A stretch of 64,000 nt of DNA from assembly GCA_965214675.1 (NCBI GenBank), contig OZ243969.1:868001-932000 (forward strand). The letters run 5' to 3'. The position numbers were made by a program, and so were the translations under genes. This document shows, one piece after another, positions 36,250 through 45,408 of the stretch (its first letter is position 1; every line of letters starts with the position of its first letter). Under the pieces are notes generated by a model. That model had not been told where the DNA came from. It searched no databases and saw nothing but the letters and a program-made list of their open reading frames with translations. The stretch is from WTFY01 sp965214675 (GTDB taxonomy: Bacteria; Pseudomonadota; Gammaproteobacteria; UBA4575).

Positions 36250-36333
36250 TGCCGATGGCCGGACTCGAACCGGCACGAGGTTTCCCTCACTAGCCCCTCA
36301 AGCTAGCGCGTCTACCAATTCCGCCACATCGGC
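36250..36333 (-). tRNA. tRNA-Leu (anticodon GAG)
   Basis: The 84-base minus-strand gene has a 7-bp acceptor stem (GCCGATG/CATCGGC), a long class II variable arm, and a GAG anticodon in a loop closed by CTAGC/GCTAG. CCA is not encoded (the next bases are GTA). It decodes CUC and CUU. Its place just downstream of secG matches leuU of E. coli. Confidence 0.95.
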
Positions 36334-36629
36334 ACATGCCAGGCTATTTTAACGCAACAGGCCACGATCTGAATCCCGTTCCCTGATGCATCTATAAACC
36401 CAGATAATCTGTTTTCCATACCCTGTCCCTGCTGCAGGACTTAACAGCGTGATTTCTGTGGGCTCTTTTCCCTACAAGTAGCCCCGTGTTGAATCGCAGG
36501 AGGGTAGTCGCAGCTGCCACTGCAAGAAGGTGTCAGGTGAACTTTTGACTCAGGCTTGAAGGCTGACTACAGGATGTGGTGGGCAATCGCTGGAATCCAG
36601 TGTGTTCAGGTTCGCTGCAAAAAGCCCGC
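36334..36629. other. Intergenic region between secG and tRNA-Leu
   Basis: A 296-base gap with no supported gene. It must carry the tRNA promoter or pass secG transcripts through to the tRNA. I found no clear hairpin with a T-tract. Confidence 0.5.
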
Positions 36630-37004
36630 TTACGGAACATCCGGTAAATCGGACGCTGTAGCCGGTGATTGCTGGCCTTGTGGCTCTGGCTGGATTTCAT
36701 CTGCAGGCATTTTGACCACCTCTTCAAGTGCAGGTAACGACTGGTCGATCACGCTCTCGGCCTCGGGTTGGTGGGTTGCCAGGTAAGCAAGCAGCAGGCT
36801 GTTTGCAAAGAACAGGGTCGCAAGGAGGGCCGTCGCCCGCGTCAGGAAAGTGGCCGAGCCACGCGCTCCAAATACGGTTCCCGAAGCACCACTGCCGAAT
36901 GCAGCACCAACATCAGCACCTTTGCCATGCTGGATCAGTACCAGGCCAATGATGCCGACTGCAAGCAGCACATCAATTGCAACCAGTATGCTATATAACA
37001 TCAT
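36630..37004 (-). CDS. secG: Preprotein translocase subunit SecG
   Basis: A 124-residue two-helix membrane protein with the SecG signature VLIQHGKGADVGAAFGSGAS followed by GTVFGARGSATFLTR. The C-terminal tail is long and Pro/Gln-rich. SecG assists SecYEG-mediated export. It lies about 40 bases downstream of tpiA in the common tpiA-secG-leuU order. Confidence 0.95.
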   Translation of the reverse strand: MMLYSILVAIDVLLAVGIIGLVLIQHGKGADVGAAFGSGASGTVFGARGSATFLTRATALLATLFFANSLLLAYLATHQPEAESVIDQSLPALEEVVKMPADEIQPEPQGQQSPATASDLPDVP

Positions 37005-37047
37005 TTGCCTGTCTACCCACCTTTTCGCTCATCTTGAACAACAGTTA

Positions 37048-37797
37048 TTACGCTGTGGTAATCGCTATAAAATCTTCTGCCTTGAGGGATGCACCCCCGA
37101 TCAGGCCACCGTCTATATCCTCTTCTTGCATCAGTGCACCGGCATTCTCAGGCTTCATGCTACCGCCATACAGGATACGGATCTGGCCTGAAATTCTTTC
37201 ATCCTGCTCTTTAAGCCGACTGCGAACGAACGCATGCACCTGCTGGGCCTGCCCAGGTGTTGCCGTCTTTCCCGTGCCGATGGCCCATACGGGCTCATAG
37301 GCGATGACTGCATTCCCGAAGGCTCCGATTCCTGAATGTGTCAGAACGGCATCGAGCTGGCGTGCAATCACGGCTTCCGTTTGCTCCTGTTCGCGCTCTT
37401 CCAGGGTCTCGCCAACACACAGAATTGGAATCAGGTTATTGTCCCTGACCTGCGCGAACTTTGCAGCCACGAATACGTCACTCTCGCCGTAAACATGCCG
37501 TCTTTCGGAGTGTCCGACAATTACATAAGTACACCCAAACTCACGGATCATGGATGCCGAGACTTCCCCCGTATAGGCCCCCTCGGCTTGGTCCGAACAG
37601 TCCTGCGCGCCCAGTGAGATTCCCGAGCCCTTCAGCAGCTGCCTGACATGCTGCAGGTAAATAAAAGGCGGGCATACGGCAACTTCCGTATCCCTGACGA
37701 TGCTCATCTGTGCGCGTATCCCGGAAACGAGCGCCGAGACCGACTCCAGCGAGCCATTCAATTTCCAGTTACCGGCAACCAGAGGCTGGCGCATCAA
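37048..37797 (-). CDS. tpiA: Triosephosphate isomerase
   Basis: A 249-residue TIM-barrel enzyme interconverting glyceraldehyde-3-phosphate and dihydroxyacetone phosphate. GNWKLNG has the catalytic lysine, IVGHSERR has the catalytic histidine, AYEPVWAIGTGK has the catalytic glutamate and loop 6, and YGGSMKPENA binds phosphate. Length is normal. It sits between glmM and secG, about 105 bases after glmM. Confidence 0.97.
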   Translation of the reverse strand: MMRQPLVAGNWKLNGSLESVSALVSGIRAQMSIVRDTEVAVCPPFIYLQHVRQLLKGSGISLGAQDCSDQAEGAYTGEVSASMIREFGCTYVIVGHSERRHVYGESDVFVAAKFAQVRDNNLIPILCVGETLEEREQEQTEAVIARQLDAVLTHSGIGAFGNAVIAYEPVWAIGTGKTATPGQAQQVHAFVRSRLKEQDERISGQIRILYGGSMKPENAGALMQEEDIDGGLIGGASLKAEDFIAITTA

Positions 37798-37903
37798 GTA
37801 TCCTGCCCGTTAAAAATCAAAAGCACGCAGCTTACCCACCACGTCGTGATTAAGCAAACTCTGAGCTGCATGCAGAGGTACATTCGTCACTGGAATAGAA
37901 AGG

Positions 37904-39238
37904 CTAGCAGGAAGAGGAGACTCGATCTGCAATTTGCTGCGCTAGCTTCTCCACTTTCATCGCATCCACTCCCTCAACCATGACCCGCACCAGGGGCTCA
38001 GTACCTGATGGCCGCAACAGCACGCGTCCTGAATCTCCAAGATCCAGCTCAGCATCACGCACAACCTGCTGGATCTCTGCGGCATTATCGATATCGAACT
38101 TGGATTGCACAGGGATATTGATCAGCGTCTGCGGATACTTGTACATGCCAGATTTGGCTTCATGAAGGCTCTTCTCCGACGTCACCAGTATCTGCAGTAC
38201 CTGCAGAGCCGAGATAATGGCATCACACGTCGTCATCCGGTCCAGACTGATAATATGCCCGGACGGCTCACCGCCAAGAATCCATGAGTGTGCCTGCAGC
38301 ATCTCCACTACATGACGGTCACCTACCGAAGCCCGCTTGAACCGGATTCCGGCATCACGCAAGGCATGCTCCAGCCCAAGATTGCTCATCTGGGTACCTA
38401 CAACACCACCCTGCAGGGTGTTATCGGATTTCCGTGCCTGCGCAATCAGAAACAGAAGCTCATCTCCGTCCACGGTGGCTCCAGTATGATCCGCCATGAT
38501 CAAGCGATCCCCGTCTCCGTCGATTGCAATTCCGAGATCGGCCTGATGCTCCAGCACTGCAGCCCCCAACACCTCGGGGTCAGCGGCTCCACAGTTCTCA
38601 TTGATATTGAAGCCGTTCGGCTGGGATGCCGTACTGACCACTTCTGCACCCAGCTCTGTAAATACGCTCGGCGCAATGTGATACGTTGCGCCATGGGCAC
38701 AATCGACGACGATTTTCAGGCCGTTCAGACGAATGCGAGTAGCTACAGTGCTCTTGCAAAACTCGATGTAACGGCCTGCTGCATCATTGACCCGCTCCGC
38801 CTTGCCCAGCTTGTCCGCACTGACCACCGCAAGCGAGCGCTCCATGCGGTCTTCGATCTCGATCTCTGCATCATCGGACAGTTTTCTGCCTTCCGCAGAA
38901 AAAAACTTCACGCCATTGTCGTGATAACAGTTATGGGATGCACTGATTACGATGCCGGCGGCCGCCCGCAGTGTACGGGTAAGATAAGCCACGGCCGGAG
39001 TCGGCATGGGTCCAAGCAAACGGCTGTTGGCCCCGGCGGCGGACAGGCCCGCCTCCAGTCCGGACTCGAACATGTAGCCTGAGATTCGGGTATCTTTGCC
39101 GATGAGCACCAGGCTCCTGTCATCCGTGCACAGAACGGAACCTGCGGCCCAGCCAAGTTTCAGCACGAAATCAGGCGTCATCACGCCGTCGCCGACCCGG
39201 CCGCGTATTCCGTCAGTACCAAAAAACTTTCGCCCCAT
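37904..39238 (-). CDS. glmM: Phosphoglucosamine mutase
   Basis: A 444-residue enzyme converting glucosamine-6-phosphate to glucosamine-1-phosphate for peptidoglycan and LPS. It opens with GRKFFGTDGIRGRVG. The phosphoserine loop reads SASHNCYHDNG; the residue after Asn is Cys where the family normally has Pro. The metal loop DGDGDRL and the sugar loop GEPSGH are intact, so the enzyme should be active. It lies about 140 bases downstream of ftsH; folP, which often lies between them, is missing. Confidence 0.95.
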   Translation of the reverse strand: MGRKFFGTDGIRGRVGDGVMTPDFVLKLGWAAGSVLCTDDRSLVLIGKDTRISGYMFESGLEAGLSAAGANSRLLGPMPTPAVAYLTRTLRAAAGIVISASHNCYHDNGVKFFSAEGRKLSDDAEIEIEDRMERSLAVVSADKLGKAERVNDAAGRYIEFCKSTVATRIRLNGLKIVVDCAHGATYHIAPSVFTELGAEVVSTASQPNGFNINENCGAADPEVLGAAVLEHQADLGIAIDGDGDRLIMADHTGATVDGDELLFLIAQARKSDNTLQGGVVGTQMSNLGLEHALRDAGIRFKRASVGDRHVVEMLQAHSWILGGEPSGHIISLDRMTTCDAIISALQVLQILVTSEKSLHEAKSGMYKYPQTLINIPVQSKFDIDNAAEIQQVVRDAELDLGDSGRVLLRPSGTEPLVRVMVEGVDAMKVEKLAQQIADRVSSSC

Positions 39239-39376
39239 GGGTATTTACCGAATCATGCTCGAAGGAGCGTGTCAAAAGGGTCTGGACACCCTCGATTGTA
39301 AATTTATGCGTTTTACCTGCCTGGCGATTCTGCCCTGAATACCCCTTCCCGGCGATCCAGGTAATGCAGTCAACGG

Positions 39377-41308
39377 TCAGTGTTCGCTGGCTGGACCGCC
39401 AATCGGTTCGGAATCCTTGGAGTGATCGTCTTTCCGGGACTTGGCGGTCATTCCCGAAGTCGGCTCATCATCCACGTCTACCCAGTCCTGCGGTGGGCGC
39501 GGCTTGACCCCTGTCATGATGTCATCAATCTGCTCGGTATCCAGTGTTTCATACTTGACCAGGGCTTTCGCCATGGTATGAAGCTTGTCCATATTCTCCT
39601 TGATCAACTTCACTGTTCGCTCATAGTTGACATCAATGATGCGGCGCACTTCCTGGTCAATTGAATTCGCTGTATCGTCGGACACGGTTTTATGCTGGGT
39701 TACAGAATGTCCCAGGAATACCTCGCCATCCTCGTCACCGTAGGACAGCGGACCCATTTTTTCAGAAAGTCCCCATTTGGTTACCATTGCACGTGCAATT
39801 TCTGTAGCTCGCTCAATGTCATTGGATGCTCCGGTAGTCACGGCCTCATCGCCAAATATAAGTTCTTCGGCAACACGTCCGCCAAACAGACTTGAAATCT
39901 GGCTTTCCAAACGCTGGCGACTGTGACTGTAACGATCCTCTTCCGGCAAGAACATGGTGACTCCCAGTGCTCGTCCCCTTGGGATGATCGTGACCTTGTA
40001 GACCGGGTCATGATCGGGAACCAGACGGCCCACAATCGCATGACCGGATTCGTGATAGGCAGTCAATTCCTTTTCCTCGTCACTCATCACCATCGATTTG
40101 CGCTCGGCACCCATCAGGATTTTATCCTTGGCGCGTTCAAACTCTTCCATATCCACGGTACGTTTATTGCCACGGGCGGCAAACAACGCCGCCTCGTTGA
40201 CCAGATTGGCCAGGTCCGCCCCTGAAAATCCGGGGGTACCACGGGCGATAAAATCTGCACGGACATCCTCTCCTAAAGGCACCTTGCGCATGTGCACCTT
40301 CAGGATGAGTTCACGGCCGCGTATATCCGGCAGGGGCACCGTCACCTGGCGATCAAAACGCCCCGGGCGCAGCAGTGCCGGATCAAGCACGTCCGGACGG
40401 TTGGTGGCAGCGATCACGATCACGCCTGCGTTGCCATCAAAGCCATCCATTTCCACCAGTAGTTGATTCAGTGTCTGTTCACGCTCGTCATGGCCTCCCC
40501 CGAGCCCTGCACCACGATGGCGCCCAACCGCATCGATTTCGTCAATGAAGATGATGCAGGGTGAATGTTTCTTGGCCTGGTTGAACATGTCGCGCACACG
40601 CGAAGCTCCGACACCGACAAACATCTCCACAAAGTCAGAGCCTGAGATAGTGAAAAACGGTACCTTGGCCTCACCGGCGATCGCCTTGGCCAATAGCGTT
40701 TTACCCGTGCCCGGCTGACCGATCATCAGTACACCACGGGGAATCTTGCCGCCCAGCTTCTGAAACTTGGCAGGGTCTCGCAGAAACTCGACCAGTTCCG
40801 AAACTTCGTCCTTGGCCTCTTCCACACCCGCCACGTCGTTGAAGGTCACCTTGATCTGGTCCTCGCCCATCAAGCGCGCCTTGCTTTTACCGAAGGACAT
40901 GGCACCGCGTCCTGTACCGCCGCCCTGCATCTGTCGCATGAAAAATATCCACACACCGATCAGCAGCAGCATGGGGAACCAGCTGATCAGGATGTCAAGG
41001 AGCAATGAGCGTGGCTTGGTTTCCCCCGCCTCGATTCCTACATCATGATCCAGTAAGTCCTTGACCAGACCCGGGTCCCCGGGGCTGAACGTCTCAAAGG
41101 ATTCACCATTTTCGTAGGTGCCTTCAATCCGGCGTCCGTCCGGACTGATCAGCACTGATCGAACATTGTTGGAATACACTTGGTCAATGAACTCAGAGTA
41201 CGCAAGTTCAGTAGGAGACTCCGGACGAGGTGCAAAATTGTTGAAAACAGTCATCAGGACAACTGCAATCACCGCCCAAAGCAATAAATTTTTAACCATA
41301 TCGTTCAA
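39377..41308 (-). CDS. ftsH: ATP-dependent zinc metalloprotease FtsH
   Basis: A 643-residue membrane-anchored AAA+ protease. Two N-terminal helices flank a periplasmic domain (about 8-125). The AAA domain has GQPGTGKTLLAKA, the pore motif FVGVGA and the second region of homology ATNRPDVLDPALLRPGRFD. The protease domain has the zinc motif HESGH. The start is a TTG at 41308 with GAGG 6 bases upstream; MNDMVKNLLLW matches other gammaproteobacterial FtsH starts. FtsH degrades membrane proteins and sigma-32 in E. coli. Confidence 0.96.
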   Translation of the reverse strand: MNDMVKNLLLWAVIAVVLMTVFNNFAPRPESPTELAYSEFIDQVYSNNVRSVLISPDGRRIEGTYENGESFETFSPGDPGLVKDLLDHDVGIEAGETKPRSLLLDILISWFPMLLLIGVWIFFMRQMQGGGTGRGAMSFGKSKARLMGEDQIKVTFNDVAGVEEAKDEVSELVEFLRDPAKFQKLGGKIPRGVLMIGQPGTGKTLLAKAIAGEAKVPFFTISGSDFVEMFVGVGASRVRDMFNQAKKHSPCIIFIDEIDAVGRHRGAGLGGGHDEREQTLNQLLVEMDGFDGNAGVIVIAATNRPDVLDPALLRPGRFDRQVTVPLPDIRGRELILKVHMRKVPLGEDVRADFIARGTPGFSGADLANLVNEAALFAARGNKRTVDMEEFERAKDKILMGAERKSMVMSDEEKELTAYHESGHAIVGRLVPDHDPVYKVTIIPRGRALGVTMFLPEEDRYSHSRQRLESQISSLFGGRVAEELIFGDEAVTTGASNDIERATEIARAMVTKWGLSEKMGPLSYGDEDGEVFLGHSVTQHKTVSDDTANSIDQEVRRIIDVNYERTVKLIKENMDKLHTMAKALVKYETLDTEQIDDIMTGVKPRPPQDWVDVDDEPTSGMTAKSRKDDHSKDSEPIGGPASEH

Positions 41309-41642
41309 GAGCTACCTCGTAGTCGGGGTTTAAATCCATTTAGTGTCTAACTATACCGCGATTGAGCCAATCTATACACTGAAATGTATAAACGTACCGA
41401 ACCACATTATATAGAAATCAATAGCTTATAGAATCAGCCCCCTAGTTTGCCTGTATGCATTGGGTGACTCTTATCCACAGCGTCGAACAACTGTCTGTCC
41501 ATAGGCCGGTCGGCGCACAGCCGACCACTCCCGTATGTGCCCGTGATAAGTACTGCATCCCTGTCTGCATACTACTATATTTGGGCCTTTTGCACATAAA
41601 TCAAGGCCAATACCGCAAAAGGCGCTGGAGCCCGAAACCCGC
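41309..41642. other. Intergenic region between greA and ftsH
   Basis: A 334-base gap. It contains a perfect hairpin GGTCGGC (41508-41514)/GCCGACC (41520-41526) without a T-tract and a match to the DnaA box (TTATCCACA at 41471-41479). A TATAAT lies on the minus strand near 41400, but without a clear -35. In relatives yhbY and rlmE often lie here; neither is present. Confidence 0.5.
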
Positions 41643-42128
41643 CTATTCAGTATCTCCGTACCGCACCTCGACCACCTCATAGTCCTTGCGTCCTGCAGGT
41701 GCCTCGACGGTAATCACTTCCCCTTCTTCCCGGCCAATCATGGCGCGGGCAATCGGCGATGATATGGATACCATGCGTTGTTTGATATCGGCCTCGTCCT
41801 CGCCCACGATGGTATAGGTGGATTCTTCCCCGGTGGCCTCTTCCACCAGCACGACGGTGGCCCCGAACGTTACGCGCCCACTGTCTTGAAGCATGCTGAC
41901 ATCGATGATCTGTGCACTGGAAAGCTTGCTTTCAATATCCTTGATCCGTCCCTCGACGAAAGCCTGCTGCTCGCGGGCTGCATGGTACTCCGCATTTTCC
42001 CTGAGATCGCCGTGTGCACGCGCAGTAGCAATCGCCTCAATGATTTGAGGTCGCTTTACAGATTTAAGTTCCTGCAATTCCTTGCGCAACAGTTCAGCAC
42101 CACGCACTGTGAGAGGAACCCTGTCCAT
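41643..42128 (-). CDS. greA: Transcription elongation factor GreA
   Basis: A 161-residue factor that rescues backtracked RNA polymerase. The coiled-coil N-terminus has VPLTVRGAELLRKEL and AHGDLRENAEYHAAREQQAF with the acidic tip residues, and the C-terminal FKBP-like domain follows. I start at the ATG at 42128 (MDRVPLTV) by homology; an ATG at 42149 would add seven unconserved residues. It lies about 30 bases after carB. Confidence 0.95.
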   Translation of the reverse strand: MDRVPLTVRGAELLRKELQELKSVKRPQIIEAIATARAHGDLRENAEYHAAREQQAFVEGRIKDIESKLSSAQIIDVSMLQDSGRVTFGATVVLVEEATGEESTYTIVGEDEADIKQRMVSISSPIARAMIGREEGEVITVEAPAGRKDYEVVEVRYGDTE

Positions 42129-42161
42129 ACCAATACCCCGAGATGCCAAAATTTGAGTGGG

Positions 42162-45100
42162 CTACACCCTGAATGTACTGCTTTGCCGCAGTCTACCCGC
42201 ATGCAAATCCTGCAGGCAATACACATTATACTGCCCGCGGCTTTGGATAGCTTCCTTCAGAGCCCGCGCGCCCTCCATCGTCGTGGTGTAGCACACCTTG
42301 TGCTGCAGTGCTTCCCTGCGAATGGTGAAAGAGTCCGCGATTGCCTGTCTGTCTTCGGTAGTGTTTACGATCAGATCGATCTGGCCGGCAATGATCATGT
42401 CGACGATGTGCGGGTGACCCTGTCGAACCTTGTTGACGGCCTGGCACTGCAGGCCGCTTTCATTGAGACAGCGGGCCGTGCCCCGCGTGGCCACCAGGCT
42501 GAATCCCAGAGCCAGCAAGTCTTTTGCAATCCTGATGGTCTGTTCCTTGTCCTCATCGCGCACACTGAGTAATGCGCAGCCTCCATCCGGCAGCAGGGTG
42601 CCCGCTGCGAGCTGTGATTTTCCGAACGCTTCTGCGAACGTATCACCAATCCCCATCACCTCGCCCGTGGATTTCATCTCAGGTCCAAGTATCGGGTCGA
42701 CCCCGCCAAACTTGATAAATGGGAAGACGGCCTCCTTGACCGAGAAATAGGCCGGGATGCCTCCCTGCAGTGTACCCTGCTGTTTCAGACTCTGGCCCAC
42801 CATGCAGCGCGCCGCAATCTTGGCCAGCGGCATACCGATCGCCTTGGAGACAAACGGAACCGTGCGCGATGCACGTGGATTGACTTCAATCAGGTACACT
42901 TTTTCATCACGCACTGCAAACTGTATATTCATGAGCCCGACCACGTTCAGGGCCAGTGCCAACTGGCGTGCCTGGGCACGCATCTCGTCCTGCACCTCAT
43001 CGCTCAGATTATAGGGCGGCAGTGAGCAGGCACTGTCCCCGGAATGTATGCCCGCCTGTTCGATATGCTGCATGATTCCGCCGATCAGCACATCCTTGCC
43101 ATCGCAAATGGCGTCCAGATCGACTTCCACGGCATCGGCAAGAAAATGATCGATCAGCACAGGCGCATCATTGGACACCCGCACGGCCTCGCGCATGTAA
43201 CGCCTGAGTTCCTCTGGCTGGTGCACAATTTCCATAGCCCGCCCTCCGAGCACGTAGGAAGGACGTACGACCAGCGGGTAGCCGATCTCATCAGCAACAT
43301 CAATGGCTGCATCCACGCTTGTCACGGTCGCATTTGGAGGCTGCAGCAACTCCAGTTGATGGATCAGCTGCACAAAGCGCTCACGGTCCTCTGCCAGGTC
43401 TATGCTGTCGGGCGTTGTCCCGATGATGTTGACACCCTCGGCCTCCAGGGCACGTGCCAGCTTCAGAGGGGTCTGTCCCCCGAACTGGACGATAACTCCG
43501 TGCGGCTTCTCCAGGCGCACGATTTCAAGCACATCTTCCAGTGTCAGCGGCTCAAAATACAACCGGTCGGACGTGTCGTAATCCGTCGATACGGTTTCCG
43601 GGTTGCAGTTCACCATGATGGTCTCGAAACCATCCTCGCGCAGCGCCATGGCGGCATGTACGCAGCAGTAGTCGAATTCGATCCCCTGCCCGATCCGATT
43701 GGGTCCTCCGCCGAGCACAATGACCTTCCTGCGGTCCGTGGGAGAAGCTTCACACTCCTCGTCATAACTGGAGTACATATACGCCGTGCTCGTGGCAAAT
43801 TCCGCAGCGCAGGTATCCACGCGCTTGTATACCGGATGGATATCCAGGTTGTGCCTTGCTTCGCGCACCTGTGCTTGCGTACAGTGCAGCAATCCTGCCA
43901 GCCGCTGGTCTGAAAATCCCTTGCGTTTGAGCGTGCGCAAGGCCTCCCGATCCAGGTCAATCAGCGCTTTCCCGCAAAGGCCGGCCTCCAGGTCCACCAA
44001 TTGTTTGATCTGGGCAAGAAACCAGGGGTCGACTCCGGTCAGATTGCCAACCTGATCGACGCTGTAGCCCAGGCGGAAGGCGTCCGCGATAAACCAGACA
44101 CGATTTGGCCCGGGCTCGCGCAATTCCATCTCAAGCGACGTGCGAGCCTCGCGGTCAGCGTACGCCTGCATTGGATTCAGTCCATCCGTACCCGTTTCCA
44201 GGCCACGCAAGGCTTTCTGGAAGGATTCCTGGAAAGTCCGACCGATGGCCATTACCTCGCCGACTGACTTCATCTGGGTAGTGAGTTTTGGCTGGGTATG
44301 CGGAAATTTTTCAAAGGTGAAGCGGGGTATTTTCGTAACTACATAGTCGATGGTGGGCTCAAAGGATACCGGTGTCTCTCCCCCCGTGATCTCGTTTCGC
44401 AACTCGTCCAGGGTGTAGCCGACAGCCAGCTTGGCCGCCACCTTGGCGATTGGAAAACCGGTTGCCTTGGAAGCCAGGGCCGAGGAGCGTGAAACCCTCG
44501 GATTCATCTCTATGATCACCAGACGTCCGTTCTCTGGATGTACAGCGAACTGGACATTGGAACCACCGGTATCAACGCCGATCTTGCGCAGTACCTCGAT
44601 GGAGGCATTACGCATGACCTGGTACTCCTTGTCCGTCAACGTTTGCGCGGGAGCTACCGTGATGGAGTCCCCGGTATGCACTCCCATGGGATCCAGGTTC
44701 TCGATGGAGCATACGATGATGCAGTTGTCGTTTTGATCGCGCACCACTTCCATCTCGAATTCCTTCCAGCCAAGCAGGGACTCTTCGAGCAGCACCTCCG
44801 AGGTGGGAGACAGGTCCAGGCCATGCTCGACAATGGACCTGAATTCCTGCTCGTTGCGGGCGATGCCCCCACCGCTGCCTCCCAGTGTGAAGGATGGACG
44901 GATAATCGTCGGGAAACCGAGGGCCGGCTGATGTTGCAGGGCCTCTTCCAGGCTGTGTGCCAGATAGGAGCGCGCCGACTGCAAGCCGATCTCGTCCATG
45001 GCTTTTCGAAACAGTTCACGATCCTCCGCCATGTCAATCGCCTGGGTATCGGCGCCGATCATGGCTACCGAGAATTTCTCCAGGATACCTTCGCGTTTCA

Positions 45101-45404
45101 GGTCCAGGGCACAGTTCAGTGCAGTCTGACCGCCCATCGTGGGCAACAGCGCATCCGGGTGTTCTTTTTCGATAATGGCGGCCACGGTCTGCCACAAAAT
45201 CGGCTCGATATAGATGGCATCCGCCATCTCCGGGTCGGTCATGATGGTGGCCGGGTTCGAATTGACCAGGATGACTCGATATCCCTCTTCCTTGAGCGCC
45301 TTGCAGGCCTGCACTCCTGAATAGTCAAATTCGCAGGCCTGGCCGATGATGATCGGGCCGGCCCCAATGATCAGTACGCTTTGGATGTCCGTTCGTTTGG
45401 GCAT
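42162..45404 (-). CDS. carB: Carbamoyl-phosphate synthase large subunit
   Basis: A 1080-residue enzyme with two ATP-grasp halves: the carboxyphosphate half (about 1-400) and the carbamoyl-phosphate half (about 553-935), then the allosteric domain with MGI-type contacts near the C-terminus. GAGPIIIGQACEFDYSG and GGGPNRIGQGIEFDYCC mark the N-terminus of each half. It makes carbamoyl phosphate for pyrimidines and arginine and lies 4 bases after carA. Confidence 0.97.
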   Translation of the reverse strand: MPKRTDIQSVLIIGAGPIIIGQACEFDYSGVQACKALKEEGYRVILVNSNPATIMTDPEMADAIYIEPILWQTVAAIIEKEHPDALLPTMGGQTALNCALDLKREGILEKFSVAMIGADTQAIDMAEDRELFRKAMDEIGLQSARSYLAHSLEEALQHQPALGFPTIIRPSFTLGGSGGGIARNEQEFRSIVEHGLDLSPTSEVLLEESLLGWKEFEMEVVRDQNDNCIIVCSIENLDPMGVHTGDSITVAPAQTLTDKEYQVMRNASIEVLRKIGVDTGGSNVQFAVHPENGRLVIIEMNPRVSRSSALASKATGFPIAKVAAKLAVGYTLDELRNEITGGETPVSFEPTIDYVVTKIPRFTFEKFPHTQPKLTTQMKSVGEVMAIGRTFQESFQKALRGLETGTDGLNPMQAYADREARTSLEMELREPGPNRVWFIADAFRLGYSVDQVGNLTGVDPWFLAQIKQLVDLEAGLCGKALIDLDREALRTLKRKGFSDQRLAGLLHCTQAQVREARHNLDIHPVYKRVDTCAAEFATSTAYMYSSYDEECEASPTDRRKVIVLGGGPNRIGQGIEFDYCCVHAAMALREDGFETIMVNCNPETVSTDYDTSDRLYFEPLTLEDVLEIVRLEKPHGVIVQFGGQTPLKLARALEAEGVNIIGTTPDSIDLAEDRERFVQLIHQLELLQPPNATVTSVDAAIDVADEIGYPLVVRPSYVLGGRAMEIVHQPEELRRYMREAVRVSNDAPVLIDHFLADAVEVDLDAICDGKDVLIGGIMQHIEQAGIHSGDSACSLPPYNLSDEVQDEMRAQARQLALALNVVGLMNIQFAVRDEKVYLIEVNPRASRTVPFVSKAIGMPLAKIAARCMVGQSLKQQGTLQGGIPAYFSVKEAVFPFIKFGGVDPILGPEMKSTGEVMGIGDTFAEAFGKSQLAAGTLLPDGGCALLSVRDEDKEQTIRIAKDLLALGFSLVATRGTARCLNESGLQCQAVNKVRQGHPHIVDMIIAGQIDLIVNTTEDRQAIADSFTIRREALQHKVCYTTTMEGARALKEAIQSRGQYNVYCLQDLHAGRLRQSSTFRV

Positions 45405-45408
45405 GGAT

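Noticed and set aside
36007..36352. Small frames on both strands between tRNA-Leu and the thioredoxin-like gene
   Set aside because: They lack ribosome binding sites and one reads through the tRNA.
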